Virus record (IMG/VR): IMGVR_UViG_3300027491_000022
Coordinates: 1-21,354 of that record
Source of the DNA: a virus
DNA length: 21,354 bases
Reading direction: 5' to 3' (one strand)
Part shown: positions 1 to 9,650 of the stretch, piece after piece
Layout: each line of letters opens with the position of its first letter
Position numbering within the stretch: the first letter of the stretch is position 1
Notes under the pieces: model-generated
Told to the model about the DNA's origin: nothing
The model's database searches: none
What the model saw: the letters and a program-made list of their open reading frames with translations, nothing else
Translations under genes and position numbers: made by a program

Positions 1-1531
1 CATATTGAGTTTTTAGATGATTAGATACTAACTCATAAAAACCATCTGGTTCAGCATGCAATTTATCTAAATTATAATTTTGGAAAATATAGTTTGCAGC
101 ATTTCTTGGTGATAAAAATTTTTCAATTCCATGCGCAGCTGCATAGTCTTCATTAATTTTTTCCATTATTGTTTGAAAATCTTTAGCGGCTAAATTTATT
201 GAAGAAACTTCATCAGGTATGTCTTTTATAATAACATTTCTTACTCTGCGCCCAAATTCCTCAAAAGACATTGCTTTTTTTTCACTAAAAGCTTGAGTCA
301 TATTTTTAACTGCATTAACTGTTTGCAAAGAACTTGTTAAGCCATTTGCAGCATAATAGTGCTCTAAATAAGCGCCACTAAATTTTGTTGCGGTGGCTCT
401 ATAATATGACTGTATTGCCTCCGCACTATCAGGTCTCGCAAATCCTTGTAATTCTTCTGCTGTTCTAATGCCATGGTCAGCAATATTGTTTACAAAGTCC
501 CTGAAAAACTGAAAGTCGCTACTTAATCCTCTAAAGACCGGGCTTGCCAACATTGAACCTTTTTTTAGAACTTTACCTAGACCAGGAATTTTATATAAGC
601 CAGACTCAGCAACCATATTGAGAGCCTCAATTTTTGCCTCTTTAACTTTTTGAGCATTGCCAGCAATTTTCTCACCAGGAACAAAATCGTAACCAGTAAT
701 TTCTCCGTTTTCAAATATTGGATTTATAGTAGAGCCTTCATACTCCATATTCATTACTTTACGTGCATTCCAGATTTTCATGTTATCTAAACCATAACCT
801 GTTGCTTTAGCAAATCCAGATAAAGCTCCTCCAAATATTGTATCTCTAAGTGTGTTAACAGCTAAATCAGGTAAATCAACTTGCATTTTGGATAATTGCA
901 GGCCACCTTCGTAAGCAAGAGAATCTAGAGCAATATTAGGCAAAGCTTTTACTACGCTTGATAATGTATCTTGTGCAATTTTTCCTGTTCTTAATGTTGA
1001 TAAACTTGGCAAAAACCACTTTGATATACCAACACCATAACTACCAACAGTTACCCCTAAAGCGCCTCCAATAAATCCACCTACTGCTGAACCATCTTCG
1101 AATCTTTGTTTGTTATATATTTCTTCTTGTATTCTCGCTTGGCGTGCCTTTAAATCATTCGGGCTTACTGCCTCACGAATATCAGGCCAGTATTCAGGAG
1201 GTATATTTTTATATAAATCTGGATCTTCAGTGTTAAAATTGTCAGGCACATCATCTTGCAAGTAATAAAGACTTAGTCCAGTTTGTTTTAAAGACTGGTA
1301 AGCATTTGGCCAAATGCCAAATTCTTTAAATCCTAAATATGCAGTTTCAAAAAGACCAGCTTTTGGCTCTTCATCCCCAACAGGCATTTCTGGTCTTAGG
1401 CCATATACAGATCCCATGTCAGCATTTGTAAGGTCGTATGGTAAATCCTTAGGGTTGCTTATTCGATTAGCCTCAAAGCTTTCTATGGCTGCTTTGTTAA
1501 TACTTTCAGTTGCATTAGTTTTTATTGCCAT
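1..1531 (-). CDS. Large internal virion (ejection) protein, T7 gp16-like, C-terminus beyond window
   Basis: The reading frame is open from the ATG at 1531 to the left edge, giving at least 510 residues without a stop, so the C-terminus lies outside the window. The start has a good ribosome site (TAAGGAAATACTATG) that overlaps the end region of the 781-residue gene before it. It is the third of three consecutive ejection-type genes, the position of T7 gene 16, whose product enters the cell envelope with the DNA. A glycine-rich hydrophobic stretch near residues 130-155 (GGFIGGALGVTVGSYGVG) could contact membrane. I see no lysozyme or transglycosylase motif in the N-terminal part, unlike T7 gp16. 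The role is inferred from gene order and size. The family is not recognised from residues alone. Confidence 0.75.
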   Translation of the reverse strand, partial: MAIKTNATESINKAAIESFEANRISNPKDLPYDLTNADMGSVYGLRPEMPVGDEEPKAGLFETAYLGFKEFGIWPNAYQSLKQTGLSLYYLQDDVPDNFNTEDPDLYKNIPPEYWPDIREAVSPNDLKARQARIQEEIYNKQRFEDGSAVGGFIGGALGVTVGSYGVGISKWFLPSLSTLRTGKIAQDTLSSVVKALPNIALDSLAYEGGLQLSKMQVDLPDLAVNTLRDTIFGGALSGFAKATGYGLDNMKIWNARKVMNMEYEGSTINPIFENGEITGYDFVPGEKIAGNAQKVKEAKIEALNMVAESGLYKIPGLGKVLKKGSMLASPVFRGLSSDFQFFRDFVNNIADHGIRTAEELQGFARPDSAEAIQSYYRATATKFSGAYLEHYYAANGLTSSLQTVNAVKNMTQAFSEKKAMSFEEFGRRVRNVIIKDIPDEVSSINLAAKDFQTIMEKINEDYAAAHGIEKFLSPRNAANYIFQNYNLDKLHAEPDGFYELVSNHLKTQY

Positions 1532-1540
1532 AGTATTTCC

Positions 1541-3886
1541 TTATCGAAACATTTTTCCAGATTCTAATAGTCTCATTGTGCCAGTTTTTTGTAATAAAAA
1601 TCTATTTATAGCTGATTGAAAATCTTCTCCTTCAAATACACTTACAGAACCATACCGTTCATTAATTTTATTTATGTTTGGTCTATAGTTAGGAGAAGTA
1701 TAACTATTGCCAAAAGTTCCGTTCATTTGTTCTAAACCACCACTACTATTTCTTAAATTAACATCATATCCACCTAAAGTTGGCTCTCCGGGATTGGTTA
1801 ATGATATAAATGGGCTTGGTCTAACCTCAATTGTATATGGTATTTTTTCGCCTGTTCTTTTTAAGACTTTATAAATTGTAATAGGTTCGCCAGATAAGTA
1901 TTGTTTTTGTAGTTCTTGTGCATTAGCAGAATTATTAATTTTTGCTTCAGAAAATTTATTGTAATTAATTCTTTCTGGTAATTCATAGTAAAAATCAAGT
2001 GTACTACCTTTCATGTCATAAACTGCTTTCATATTGTCAACATGCATCTTAACTTGTTCATATACATCATCTTGAATTAAAGGTATTACTCGTTCATCTT
2101 TGTTCAAAGCTTTTTCAATAGGCATATAAACAAACTCTGAGCGACCATTAACTTTTGTTGTTCCATAGTTTTGATTTATACCTTTTTGTACAAATGATTT
2201 TGCTAACTCCGCATTTCCTTTAAAATACACCAGTGCATCTTTGTATGCATTTGCAACAGTTATGTTAAATGCTCCTTGATTTGGTATTGCAACACTTCTT
2301 GGTAAATTAACAAAAGTTTTTGCAAATGATTGTAATTGATTAGCAGAACTATGTTTATTGTTCCATTTTTGTGCTTCAGATTGGGCAAATTGCATTTCTT
2401 CTTTAGTTTGATAAATCATCCCTCTAGCCATTTCTACGGCTTGTTGATCTGATTCTGCAAAAGGCAACAATTCAGTAATTGCATGCTGTAGATGAGCCAA
2501 CCGACTATCACTACTTCTTAATTCAGGAGAAAGTTTCTCTCCTTGATTTGTATCGTACAAACGCTGAATTGTTTGGGCTGCTTTGATTGCTATAGAAGGA
2601 TTGGGATTGCCAAGCTGCGTGGCTAATTGATTTGTATATGCTGGACTTGAAACCGCCATGGTAGATTGCGCTCTAAATTGAGCTTCTTCTAAATTTATAG
2701 GTCGACCAAGATCTTGCGCTTTTTGCAACTCAGAGTTTGTTAACGCATCAAAAGCTTGGTTAACTTCTTTATTAGTTGCTCTTGACATGATAATTGGGTT
2801 TTGTGCATTTGCAGCAAGAAAATTAGTTTGTTCTATAGCTTTATTTGTTTTGTTTTGCTGATTTAAAAATTGTGAATAAAAATCATTAAAGCGAATAGGA
2901 TCTAAATTTGTTTTCAAATTATCAATATCAGTTGGACTAAAAGTATTGTTTTCCATTTTCACTTTAGCTTCTGATATTAAAAGATTTTGTTCTCTTTGTG
3001 TAAACATTTCATAGTTTTGTACAGATCTCAAAGCGGAGTTTCTTGCATTAGACCAATCTGTATAACCTACTTTAATACCAGCAAATTCTTCAGGAACATC
3101 GGTTAATGAGTTTAAAAATGGCTCTAATTTTTTTCCTTTGCTTGCATCAATTGCTTGCCGACTTAACTCATTTGAAAGGTATAATTGTTTCAGTTCTTGT
3201 CTTTTGGCTTCTGCTGCACCTTTTGTTAATAAACCAGATTTTTCTTTTGCATTTATATAACCTATAGTTTGATCGAAGGTCTGTTTAGATTGGAGATTAG
3301 CATTTTCTCGACCACTTAAAGCAAGGTCAGTAATGTTTTTAGCTTGATTAGAAAGGTACAAGTCCGTATTTTCTTTTTCTTGTCTTTTTTGTTGACTTAT
3401 AAGTTGATTATTTAAACTATAAACGTTTTGTTCTAATTTTGCCGTATATTGATTAGCTAATTTAGATTTAATTGTAAAAGGCGCTTGTTCAATAATTTGT
3501 TGCAAACCTTGTTGCATATTTTTTGAATAACTTTGAATTGAGCCATTGGACAATTGATAGTTATTGCTCAAATCTAAATGACCTTTTTGCAGCAATTGTT
3601 GAGCTTGCAAACCTAAGGTTTGTTCTGCCTGGGCACTATAACCTTCTACAAAAGCTTTATCAGCCTCTGTAATAGGAGGCAATAAATTACCACTAGGTTC
3701 CTTTCCTGCTTCTATTCCCCTGAGTTGTTGATATGTTTGAGATGCATTTTGAGCCATTTTTACGCCGATATCTCCTAATAAATTAGAAGAACTAGCAAGT
3801 TGAGTCATTGCGTTTACATAATTCTGTGGCTGCGTTGTAATAGAAAGCCGTTGTGTTGGTTCAAGTGTTTGGATTTCAGTAGCCAT
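1541..3886 (-). CDS. Internal virion (ejection) protein, T7 gp15-like
   Basis: This 781-residue protein is close in length to T7 gp15 (747 residues). It is rich in Gln, Asn and Ser and appears mostly helical, with long polar stretches and no signal peptide or membrane span. It lies between a gp14-sized gene and a gp16-sized gene. T7 gp14, gp15 and gp16 form the internal core that is ejected into the cell to make a DNA channel across the envelope. The start at 3886 overlaps the end of the 171-residue gene by 11 bases, which suggests coupled translation. Position and size carry most of the weight, as no catalytic motif is visible. Confidence 0.75.
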   Translation of the reverse strand: MATEIQTLEPTQRLSITTQPQNYVNAMTQLASSSNLLGDIGVKMAQNASQTYQQLRGIEAGKEPSGNLLPPITEADKAFVEGYSAQAEQTLGLQAQQLLQKGHLDLSNNYQLSNGSIQSYSKNMQQGLQQIIEQAPFTIKSKLANQYTAKLEQNVYSLNNQLISQQKRQEKENTDLYLSNQAKNITDLALSGRENANLQSKQTFDQTIGYINAKEKSGLLTKGAAEAKRQELKQLYLSNELSRQAIDASKGKKLEPFLNSLTDVPEEFAGIKVGYTDWSNARNSALRSVQNYEMFTQREQNLLISEAKVKMENNTFSPTDIDNLKTNLDPIRFNDFYSQFLNQQNKTNKAIEQTNFLAANAQNPIIMSRATNKEVNQAFDALTNSELQKAQDLGRPINLEEAQFRAQSTMAVSSPAYTNQLATQLGNPNPSIAIKAAQTIQRLYDTNQGEKLSPELRSSDSRLAHLQHAITELLPFAESDQQAVEMARGMIYQTKEEMQFAQSEAQKWNNKHSSANQLQSFAKTFVNLPRSVAIPNQGAFNITVANAYKDALVYFKGNAELAKSFVQKGINQNYGTTKVNGRSEFVYMPIEKALNKDERVIPLIQDDVYEQVKMHVDNMKAVYDMKGSTLDFYYELPERINYNKFSEAKINNSANAQELQKQYLSGEPITIYKVLKRTGEKIPYTIEVRPSPFISLTNPGEPTLGGYDVNLRNSSGGLEQMNGTFGNSYTSPNYRPNINKINERYGSVSVFEGEDFQSAINRFLLQKTGTMRLLESGKMFR

Positions 3887-4391
3887 AATTTACCTCTTCT
3901 AAACCGTAGGAAGCTTTTCCTTTTTTCCCTAAACCAGCGGTTAAACTAGATATTGGAATTAAGTTAATAAACCGTTGCTGCATAGCTTGACCAAGTTGAG
4001 TTTGGCTAGATAAAGCATGTAAACCAGACAACACATTTCCAGCTCTAAGGTCTGCTTCTTTAGCAAGTTGATTCATTCTACGCACTCTTTCGTCTTCGCT
4101 AAATGCTGCCATGGATGTTTGTCTTAGGGTAGAGGCTGTACCTCCTGCGCTACTTGTTCCTCTTGCTGCTTGAACTGCAATTTGAGTGCCAATATTTTGT
4201 CTTAACTGTTTCATGGCAAACAATGATTCTTGCTCTGTTTGTGCTCTAAGAGATTCAAGATTAGCTTCATATTGTGCTTGCTCAATCTCACGACCAGCTT
4301 GTATTAAACCCTGTTGTCGGCGTGTTTGCGTATAATCGACAATCATGCCGGCTGCTTGCATTCCTAATAATATTCCAGCGAAAGGTAACAT
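3876..4391 (-). CDS. Internal virion protein, T7 gp14-like
   Basis: The protein has 171 residues, and T7 gp14 has 196. The N-terminus (MLPFAGILLGMQAAGMIVDY) is hydrophobic and glycine-rich enough to insert into a membrane. It is followed by a long charged, Gln/Glu/Ala-rich helical or coiled-coil region from about residue 30 to 125, with a Gly-Thr-Ser-Ser-Ala-Gly-Gly break near residue 78. In T7, gp14 ends up in the outer membrane during ejection, and this layout is compatible with that. It is 3 bases from the tail tube B gene and overlaps the next gene. The function is inferred from the gp14-gp15-gp16 order. Confidence 0.7.
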   Translation of the reverse strand: MLPFAGILLGMQAAGMIVDYTQTRRQQGLIQAGREIEQAQYEANLESLRAQTEQESLFAMKQLRQNIGTQIAVQAARGTSSAGGTASTLRQTSMAAFSEDERVRRMNQLAKEADLRAGNVLSGLHALSSQTQLGQAMQQRFINLIPISSLTAGLGKKGKASYGLEEVNYGY

Positions 4392-4393
4392 AA

Positions 4394-6691
4394 TTATTCC
4401 TCGATTTTGTAATACACGCCAATTAATCTTATATCAAAAGGGTCACTGTGTGTGATTGTAATTGGATCTCTTAAAAACTCATTCCAGCCTTTCATGAGGC
4501 TTTTACTAAATATGCCTGTCTGTGGCACTGGTGGCCCTAATGGATTATATTGATTAAGAGTTTGTAATGTAATTGGCTGACCATCAATCTCACCACCAAT
4601 AGTATTGTTAAACATGAATGTAGCGTTACGGATATGTTGTGGGTAAACTAAACTAGTGCCTTTTGGCCCTGTGGCTCCGGGTGGCGCATTAGGTAAGGTT
4701 TGAATAACCATGTTGATAGGTAGCCCAATGAATGCCTCTGTAACATCTGTAGGTTGGCCATGTGCAATAAATTCGACTGTTGAATTTGTTACACTGTCTT
4801 GAAATCCATAACCATCGCCTTGCATAACAACATCTTTGCCGTTAAATCTTGGCAGACCTGCAATGCTATTTACTGGAGGTCCTGAGTAAACATGACTGCA
4901 ATCAGTAAATACATTAAAGCTTAACTCTTCAATAAAATATTTGGTGCTATAAGTAAAAGGTGCAACAAGTTCATTAGCAACTTTTCTTTCTACAACAAAC
5001 CATGCACGACCATCTGGACTACTTGCGCCCCATCTAAAATAGGCTCTAAGCTCTGGTTTATTATCGTTGATTTCACCTGTGATGCATGATGTAAAACCTG
5101 TCACATTTTCATTCATTAATGTTTGGTAAACAACAAGGCTGCCATCGTCATTGATAATAAATATGTACCTACTACCTGCACGATTTAAATTCTGAAATGA
5201 GACTTCATCGTGAGGTGCGCTGATAAGGTGTTCGGAGGTAACACTCACAATATTTGACATGTAAGAGTTATTGCCACCATCCCAAAGCATTGTGTGAACA
5301 TCATTACCACTGATAATAATAATCTGATTATCTATGCCTTGTGGTTGAATTGCCGTTGCAGGAGTTGAATCTTGCAGTTGCAATGAAAATGTTTTAGGTG
5401 TTAAAGCAGTTTCGTAGATTAATGGTGAGGAAAAAATTGCTGAATTTGTATGAACCGTTAAGCTTCGATATGGCACAATAAATTTAATAACATTTACAGT
5501 GTCGCTTGACGGAAAATAACTGATTGCATCGTCATCAGCTGGGTCTAATAATAATTCATCAAAGTTATTAAAATCATTAATTGCTGATAACCATAAACCA
5601 TTTGGTAATGCATCGGTATTTGCAAATATAGCACGGCTTTGAAAACTAGAGCATTTGCTTGGAAAACCTCTTTTAGTGGACCAAGCTGGTTCTCTAACTT
5701 CAACTAATCGGCCTAATTGTGCTGTTAGTGTGCTTAAAGTACTGGTTACTGTGCCTGTCATTTGTGTTGCTGATACATAAGCTGTGAATGAGACACAACC
5801 ATTTGATAGAAATATACTTCCACCGACATGCTCTGGTGTAAACACATTTCCTGAGCTTGTAATGGTACATGCTGTACCAACAGTCACTGAGGTTGGTGTA
5901 AAAGTAAAAGTATCGTAATTTACATCACCAAAATCATATTGAGGCAAATTAGTGAATACAATTGGTGTTAGAGTCCAGTTGTTTGCTATTAGTACGTTTG
6001 TAGTACCTGCGCCAACGGTATTTAATGTAAAAGCATTTGTGTTGTTTGCTGCATCACGGGCAGTTGCGTAAACTTTAATCAAGGTTCCTGTCGCATCAGT
6101 ACGAATGAAGTACGTTACACCTATAAGTATTTGTGGTGTTGTACTAGGCATACTTGCCGGTACTGCATTTGTAAATCGTGCTGCTGATATCAAATTTGCT
6201 GCAACTGGATTAGTTAATGTAAATTGATTTGAAACAATACCAGCACCAGTATTGATTGGATTTGCTGCTAAACTGGAACGACTTAAGATATGTGGTTGGA
6301 TAATATCAGCTGTTATTTCAAATTTATCTTCAAGTATTGTCCAGTCCATTGTTCGAATAACATGGCTTGTTAGTATGGCATTTGCAACAGTAGCGACTAA
6401 TTCGTTTTCTAAATAAATTTCAACTTGTCCGGGAACAAAAGCTAAAACATATGTACATTCATTTTTATAAGGAAAAGTTTCAAAGAAAATATCACGCCAA
6501 TCTGTTACACCAGTAATTTCGGCCGTGTATATAGTACCGAATCTTTTACCAATACCACCTTGAGGGTATGTAATAGTATTCTGTGCCTTTTTTAAAGATT
6601 TATAATAAGCGTCAAGAGTAGTTCTACCGTAAAGCATAGGTGACAACTCACCTCTACTAAACTCATCTTGTGACCATATAATTTGTGGCAT
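4394..6691 (-). CDS. Tail tubular protein B, T7 gp12-like
   Basis: This 765-residue protein (T7 gp12 is 794) is the nozzle-like part of the short tail. The N-terminus has the typical start of the family: a Ser/Gly-Glu-Leu-Ser-Pro motif (GELSPMLYGR, about residues 14-23), then YPQGGIGKRFGT near residues 43-54. The remainder is rich in beta-type Thr/Val/Asn segments, as expected for a propeller and tube protein. It is directly downstream of tail tube A, as in T7. The ribosome site AAGGGGAGCATATG supports the start at 6691. The identification rests on N-terminal motif, length and context. Confidence 0.88.
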   Translation of the reverse strand: MPQIIWSQDEFSRGELSPMLYGRTTLDAYYKSLKKAQNTITYPQGGIGKRFGTIYTAEITGVTDWRDIFFETFPYKNECTYVLAFVPGQVEIYLENELVATVANAILTSHVIRTMDWTILEDKFEITADIIQPHILSRSSLAANPINTGAGIVSNQFTLTNPVAANLISAARFTNAVPASMPSTTPQILIGVTYFIRTDATGTLIKVYATARDAANNTNAFTLNTVGAGTTNVLIANNWTLTPIVFTNLPQYDFGDVNYDTFTFTPTSVTVGTACTITSSGNVFTPEHVGGSIFLSNGCVSFTAYVSATQMTGTVTSTLSTLTAQLGRLVEVREPAWSTKRGFPSKCSSFQSRAIFANTDALPNGLWLSAINDFNNFDELLLDPADDDAISYFPSSDTVNVIKFIVPYRSLTVHTNSAIFSSPLIYETALTPKTFSLQLQDSTPATAIQPQGIDNQIIIISGNDVHTMLWDGGNNSYMSNIVSVTSEHLISAPHDEVSFQNLNRAGSRYIFIINDDGSLVVYQTLMNENVTGFTSCITGEINDNKPELRAYFRWGASSPDGRAWFVVERKVANELVAPFTYSTKYFIEELSFNVFTDCSHVYSGPPVNSIAGLPRFNGKDVVMQGDGYGFQDSVTNSTVEFIAHGQPTDVTEAFIGLPINMVIQTLPNAPPGATGPKGTSLVYPQHIRNATFMFNNTIGGEIDGQPITLQTLNQYNPLGPPVPQTGIFSKSLMKGWNEFLRDPITITHSDPFDIRLIGVYYKIEE

Positions 6692-6700
6692 ATGCTCCCC

Positions 6701-7294
6701 TTAAGAAATACTATTAGGATAAACACCACCAATAGCACGATTGCCAAGAACAGGGAAATCAACCTGAGTAAACTGAGGTCTATTTTGACAATCAATTGCA
6801 CATGCCATGGCTTGCATCTGATTTCGTTTACCTTCGATAACACTGTAGTATTCGGTTTTTTGAGCATTACTTAAACACAAGTATGCTGCTATTTCATAAA
6901 CAAAGTAATTTACAAACCAAGGTGGGAGAGCTGAAACATCAGGCTGATAAATAAACTGCATATACCACGGCCCTTGGTTAAATGTGTAAATCTTGTTTCC
7001 ATTAAAAATATCCCAGTCATATGTGTTTGGCCACACACTTAATGTTTTTAACCAACCACTGGGGAGTTGATATACATATAAATAAGGTGGTGGAGGTGTT
7101 TCAACAAGCAAAGATAGTTGTTCAAACTTGCTTGCAAATCTCCAGTTGTTTGCTGATAGAACACTTGGCAAAAGCATGTCAAAAGCTTGCTCTGCTGCTA
7201 CAACTAATTCATCTTGGTCTATCAATGACACGATAGGTGCATGGCCCAACTGGGCCAAAGCATTTGAAATGATTTGTACTTTTGTTAAGGCCAT
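6701..7294 (-). CDS. Tail tubular protein A / head-tail adaptor, T7 gp11-like
   Basis: The 197-residue protein matches T7 gp11 (196 residues). It begins with the helix typical of this family (SNALAQLGHAPIVSL), continues with a Phe-Asp-Leu-Leu-Pro-type segment and NNWRFA near residue 50, and has a Trp/Tyr/Pro-rich middle (SGWLKTLSVWPN). The protein would form the dodecameric ring that joins the portal to the nozzle. It lies between a fibre-like structural gene and tail tube B. The start is supported by AGGGGAATTGCATG. Confidence 0.87.
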   Translation of the reverse strand: MALTKVQIISNALAQLGHAPIVSLIDQDELVVAAEQAFDMLLPSVLSANNWRFASKFEQLSLLVETPPPPYLYVYQLPSGWLKTLSVWPNTYDWDIFNGNKIYTFNQGPWYMQFIYQPDVSALPPWFVNYFVYEIAAYLCLSNAQKTEYYSVIEGKRNQMQAMACAIDCQNRPQFTQVDFPVLGNRAIGGVYPNSIS

Positions 7295-7306
7295 GCAATT
7301 CCCCTA

Positions 7307-7966
7307 TTAGCTAGCTGCTCTTAAAACTTGATAATACAACACCAAGTCAGCACCTGGGTCACCAGAAAAAATAACTGTAATGGTGTTTAAAGTTGCTGCT
7401 GCTGATAATACAGTACGGTTATTCGTACCATCATTTTTAACTTGCACAAATACTAAGTCAGTAGCTGCAACTCCGGTTACTGTAAACGCTTCTGTAGCAC
7501 TACCACCAACAGTTGTTACTTGTGCAGCATATTTAACAATGTGACTTGGAGTAATTCCAGATGCTAATTTTGCTAATGTTACGTTAGCATTTAGAATTTT
7601 TGCAGTTTCAACAGCATCATTTGCAAGTTTAATTGCAGTTACTGCACCATTCTGTAAATTAGCTGTACCAACTGAACCAACTGGTCCAAATGTAACAACA
7701 GTAACAGTACCAGCGGTTTGGTTAACAGCATCTACATAATACATGCCGTTAGCATCACTTGCTTCAATGATAATAATATCACCTACCGCTAAATCATATA
7801 CTGCTGATGCAAAATAGTTAGCAGCTGTAACAGTTGCAATATCATCAGTAGCAGAAGCATAACTGAAAATTGCTGGTCCATTTGTAAAAGCTGGGCCGTC
7901 TACTGTTACACGTCCACTGTTGAACGCTAAAGTATGTCTAGTAAATCTTTGGTCATTAAAAGCCAT
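7307..7966 (-). CDS. Virion surface or head-fibre-type protein
   Basis: This 219-residue protein lies between the major capsid gene and tail tube A. The middle, about residues 104-142, has a repeating motif of about eleven residues (NLQNGAVTAIKLANDAVETA, continuing to AKLASGI). Such repeats form a triple-stranded or beta-helical shaft in phage fibres and decoration proteins. The C-terminal domain (about 145-219) is rich in Thr, Val and Ala and predicted beta, and could be a trimer head. It has no cysteine, as is common in exported or virion proteins. The exact role (capsid decoration, head fibre or tail appendage) cannot be told from sequence. The start has AAAGGGGAATAAAAATG. Confidence 0.65.
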   Translation of the reverse strand: MAFNDQRFTRHTLAFNSGRVTVDGPAFTNGPAIFSYASATDDIATVTAANYFASAVYDLAVGDIIIIEASDANGMYYVDAVNQTAGTVTVVTFGPVGSVGTANLQNGAVTAIKLANDAVETAKILNANVTLAKLASGITPSHIVKYAAQVTTVGGSATEAFTVTGVAATDLVFVQVKNDGTNNRTVLSAAATLNTITVIFSGDPGADLVLYYQVLRAAS

Positions 7967-7981
7967 TTTTATTCCCCTTTA

Positions 7982-8812
7982 TTATGCAGTTTCATCGCAT
8001 TCGATTCCCAATACGCCCCGGGAATCGATCACTGTGGCTCCAGCACTGAATACACCGTTTACTAAGTAAGAGGTGTTCTGTGGAATGTAGTTCACTTCGG
8101 TGCGGAAATTCATACCGATACCCATACCAGTTGACATTTTGTGCCATGCTAAAGCGGTACGAATGTTTCCGGTTTTTGGTAAGCCACCCTCTGTCATTTG
8201 TGGAACTACGATAACGTTGAAACCTAAGTATTCACGAATGCGTGCACGGTCAATTACATCATTTCTGGTGTAGAAAGTAGAAACGAATTGGTCATCTTGC
8301 ATTAAAGACTTGAAGTTATTTGCAGACATAGCTACATAACGCTCTGCAAGTGGCACTGCGTTGTTATCAAAGAACTCTAAACATTGGGTAAATTTCAAGT
8401 AGTTGAAGTTTGTACCGCCATCTGCAATAGTGTCACCGGGATTAGCAACTAATGCATCAATGGTGATTTGGTCAGAACGACGACCCATAGCTTGAGCGAC
8501 TAACATGGCGTTTTCCATTTTAGCGTCAAAGTTTACTGTTAGTTCTTGTACTTCGTCTACTGCGGTAGGTGTGGTGTATTTTTGTAAAGTACATACTGCT
8601 TTGTTGTAACCGGGATCTTGAATGGTTACTGCTGCTAAGTAAGCAGTTGGTACAGAAATTACTTGATCTACTTTACGAAACTCTACGCTTGCACCGATAA
8701 CATCGTATTTTGTACGAATGGTATCACGCATTAAAAAACCTGTAGAGCGATAGATTGCTTTTACCAACGCATCGAACTCGATTTGTTGGACATTAGTTAA
8801 ACTTATGGACAT
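7982..8812 (-). CDS. Major capsid protein
   Basis: This 276-residue protein follows the scaffold gene and precedes the tail genes, the invariable place of the podoviral capsid gene. The N-terminus (TNVQQIEFDALVKAIYRSTG) is helical. The middle contains VQELTVNFDAKMENAMLVAQ and an RRSDQITIDALVA segment typical of short capsid proteins with the HK97 fold. The C-terminal part alternates beta strands (FNVIVVPQM, TEVNYIPQNTSYLVNGVF). It is shorter than T7 gp10A (345). The upstream leader is long (142 bases) with a hairpin, and the ribosome site AAGGGGATTAAAATG is strong, as expected for the most abundant virion protein. Confidence 0.85.
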   Translation of the reverse strand: MSISLTNVQQIEFDALVKAIYRSTGFLMRDTIRTKYDVIGASVEFRKVDQVISVPTAYLAAVTIQDPGYNKAVCTLQKYTTPTAVDEVQELTVNFDAKMENAMLVAQAMGRRSDQITIDALVANPGDTIADGGTNFNYLKFTQCLEFFDNNAVPLAERYVAMSANNFKSLMQDDQFVSTFYTRNDVIDRARIREYLGFNVIVVPQMTEGGLPKTGNIRTALAWHKMSTGMGIGMNFRTEVNYIPQNTSYLVNGVFSAGATVIDSRGVLGIECDETA

Positions 8813-8895
8813 TTTAATCCCCTTAAATAGTTAATGATGTTTTATTAAGTATTATTGGGCTTGTAAAATGTTGGTTGTCCGTGAAGGGCCGATTA

Positions 8896-8938
8896 TGTAC
8901 AAGTTATCCAATTCCCAGAAAAACTGGATACTTGTACA
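8896..8938. promoter_or_regulatory. Long hairpin in the scaffold-capsid spacer
   Basis: TGTACAAG(T)TATCCA on the left pairs with TGGATACTTGTACA on the right, about 14 base pairs with one bulge and an 8-10 base loop. It lies in the 142-base gap between scaffold stop and capsid start. No U-tract follows on the transcribed (minus) strand, so it is not a standard intrinsic terminator. It is more likely an RNA processing or stability element for capsid mRNA, by analogy with RNase III sites of T7. I see nothing else convincing in the gap. Confidence 0.55.
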
Positions 8939-8954
8939 CATTATAAACCGCTAT

Positions 8955-9650
8955 TTACTTAGTTTGCAATCTTTCGATTTTTGCAGTTATTTCTCTTCGA
9001 TATCTTGGATCTGATTTATATTTTTCAATATTCTGAATCATCTCAAGTTGCAAATCTTCAAGACTATGTACGCCATCAGATTGTGATTGCTCATTGCCCG
9101 GTATCATTGTGTTTTGTCCTAACATTTTTGACCTCAATTCTTCTAATGCTAACACTGCGTCAGCGGTTCTTAAATTTGATGTTAAAGCATAAAATGAGTC
9201 TTCAGATAAATTAGATTTAGCCCAGTTGTTTAAGATTTCTAATCTTTCATCTGCTTTATCACCTAAAGCCTGTTTTTCAGCATTATAGTCGATATTAAAC
9301 TCATCCATGTACTTACCAACTGCGGATAACATTTTATCCATCACGTCTTGTGGTACACGTTTTGATTTAGCATATTGAGCCAATTCTTGAAATGGTTCAT
9401 AGTCTGGGTCAATCCAGCCTTGTCCTGCTTCCCATGAATATTCATTAGGTGCATCACCAAATCTTTTTTGTAATTCTTGATAGGACTTTGCAACATCCGA
9501 GGCTTTTTTAAATTGGCTTGGCAACCAGTCAGGTCTATCACCTACACCGGGGGTATTATCATCAAGCCACCAAGAAGGTTCTTGTTTTTGTATACCAGCG
9601 TCTTGCATAGCCATATCTTCTACTGTTGACGTTATAGTATCAAAACTCAT
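8955..9650 (-). CDS. Capsid assembly scaffolding protein, T7 gp9-like
   Basis: The 231-residue, acidic, mostly helical protein sits directly before the capsid gene. The N-terminal third contains Pro-Asp-Trp-Leu-Pro (about residues 40-44), a segment common in podoviral scaffolds (DRPDWLPSQFKKASDVAKSY). The C-terminus is helical with basic residues (SDPRYRREITAKIERLQTK), the region that contacts capsid protein in related scaffolds. Its ATG overlaps the stop of the 106-residue gene by four bases (ATGA), indicating coupled translation. Scaffold is normally lost or degraded after procapsid assembly. Confidence 0.82.
   Translation of the reverse strand: MSFDTITSTVEDMAMQDAGIQKQEPSWWLDDNTPGVGDRPDWLPSQFKKASDVAKSYQELQKRFGDAPNEYSWEAGQGWIDPDYEPFQELAQYAKSKRVPQDVMDKMLSAVGKYMDEFNIDYNAEKQALGDKADERLEILNNWAKSNLSEDSFYALTSNLRTADAVLALEELRSKMLGQNTMIPGNEQSQSDGVHSLEDLQLEMIQNIEKYKSDPRYRREITAKIERLQTK

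Noticed and set aside
6592-7310. Several frames of 60-91 residues overlapping the tail tube genes on both strands
   Set aside because: They are shadows of strongly supported genes, without ribosome sites or motifs.
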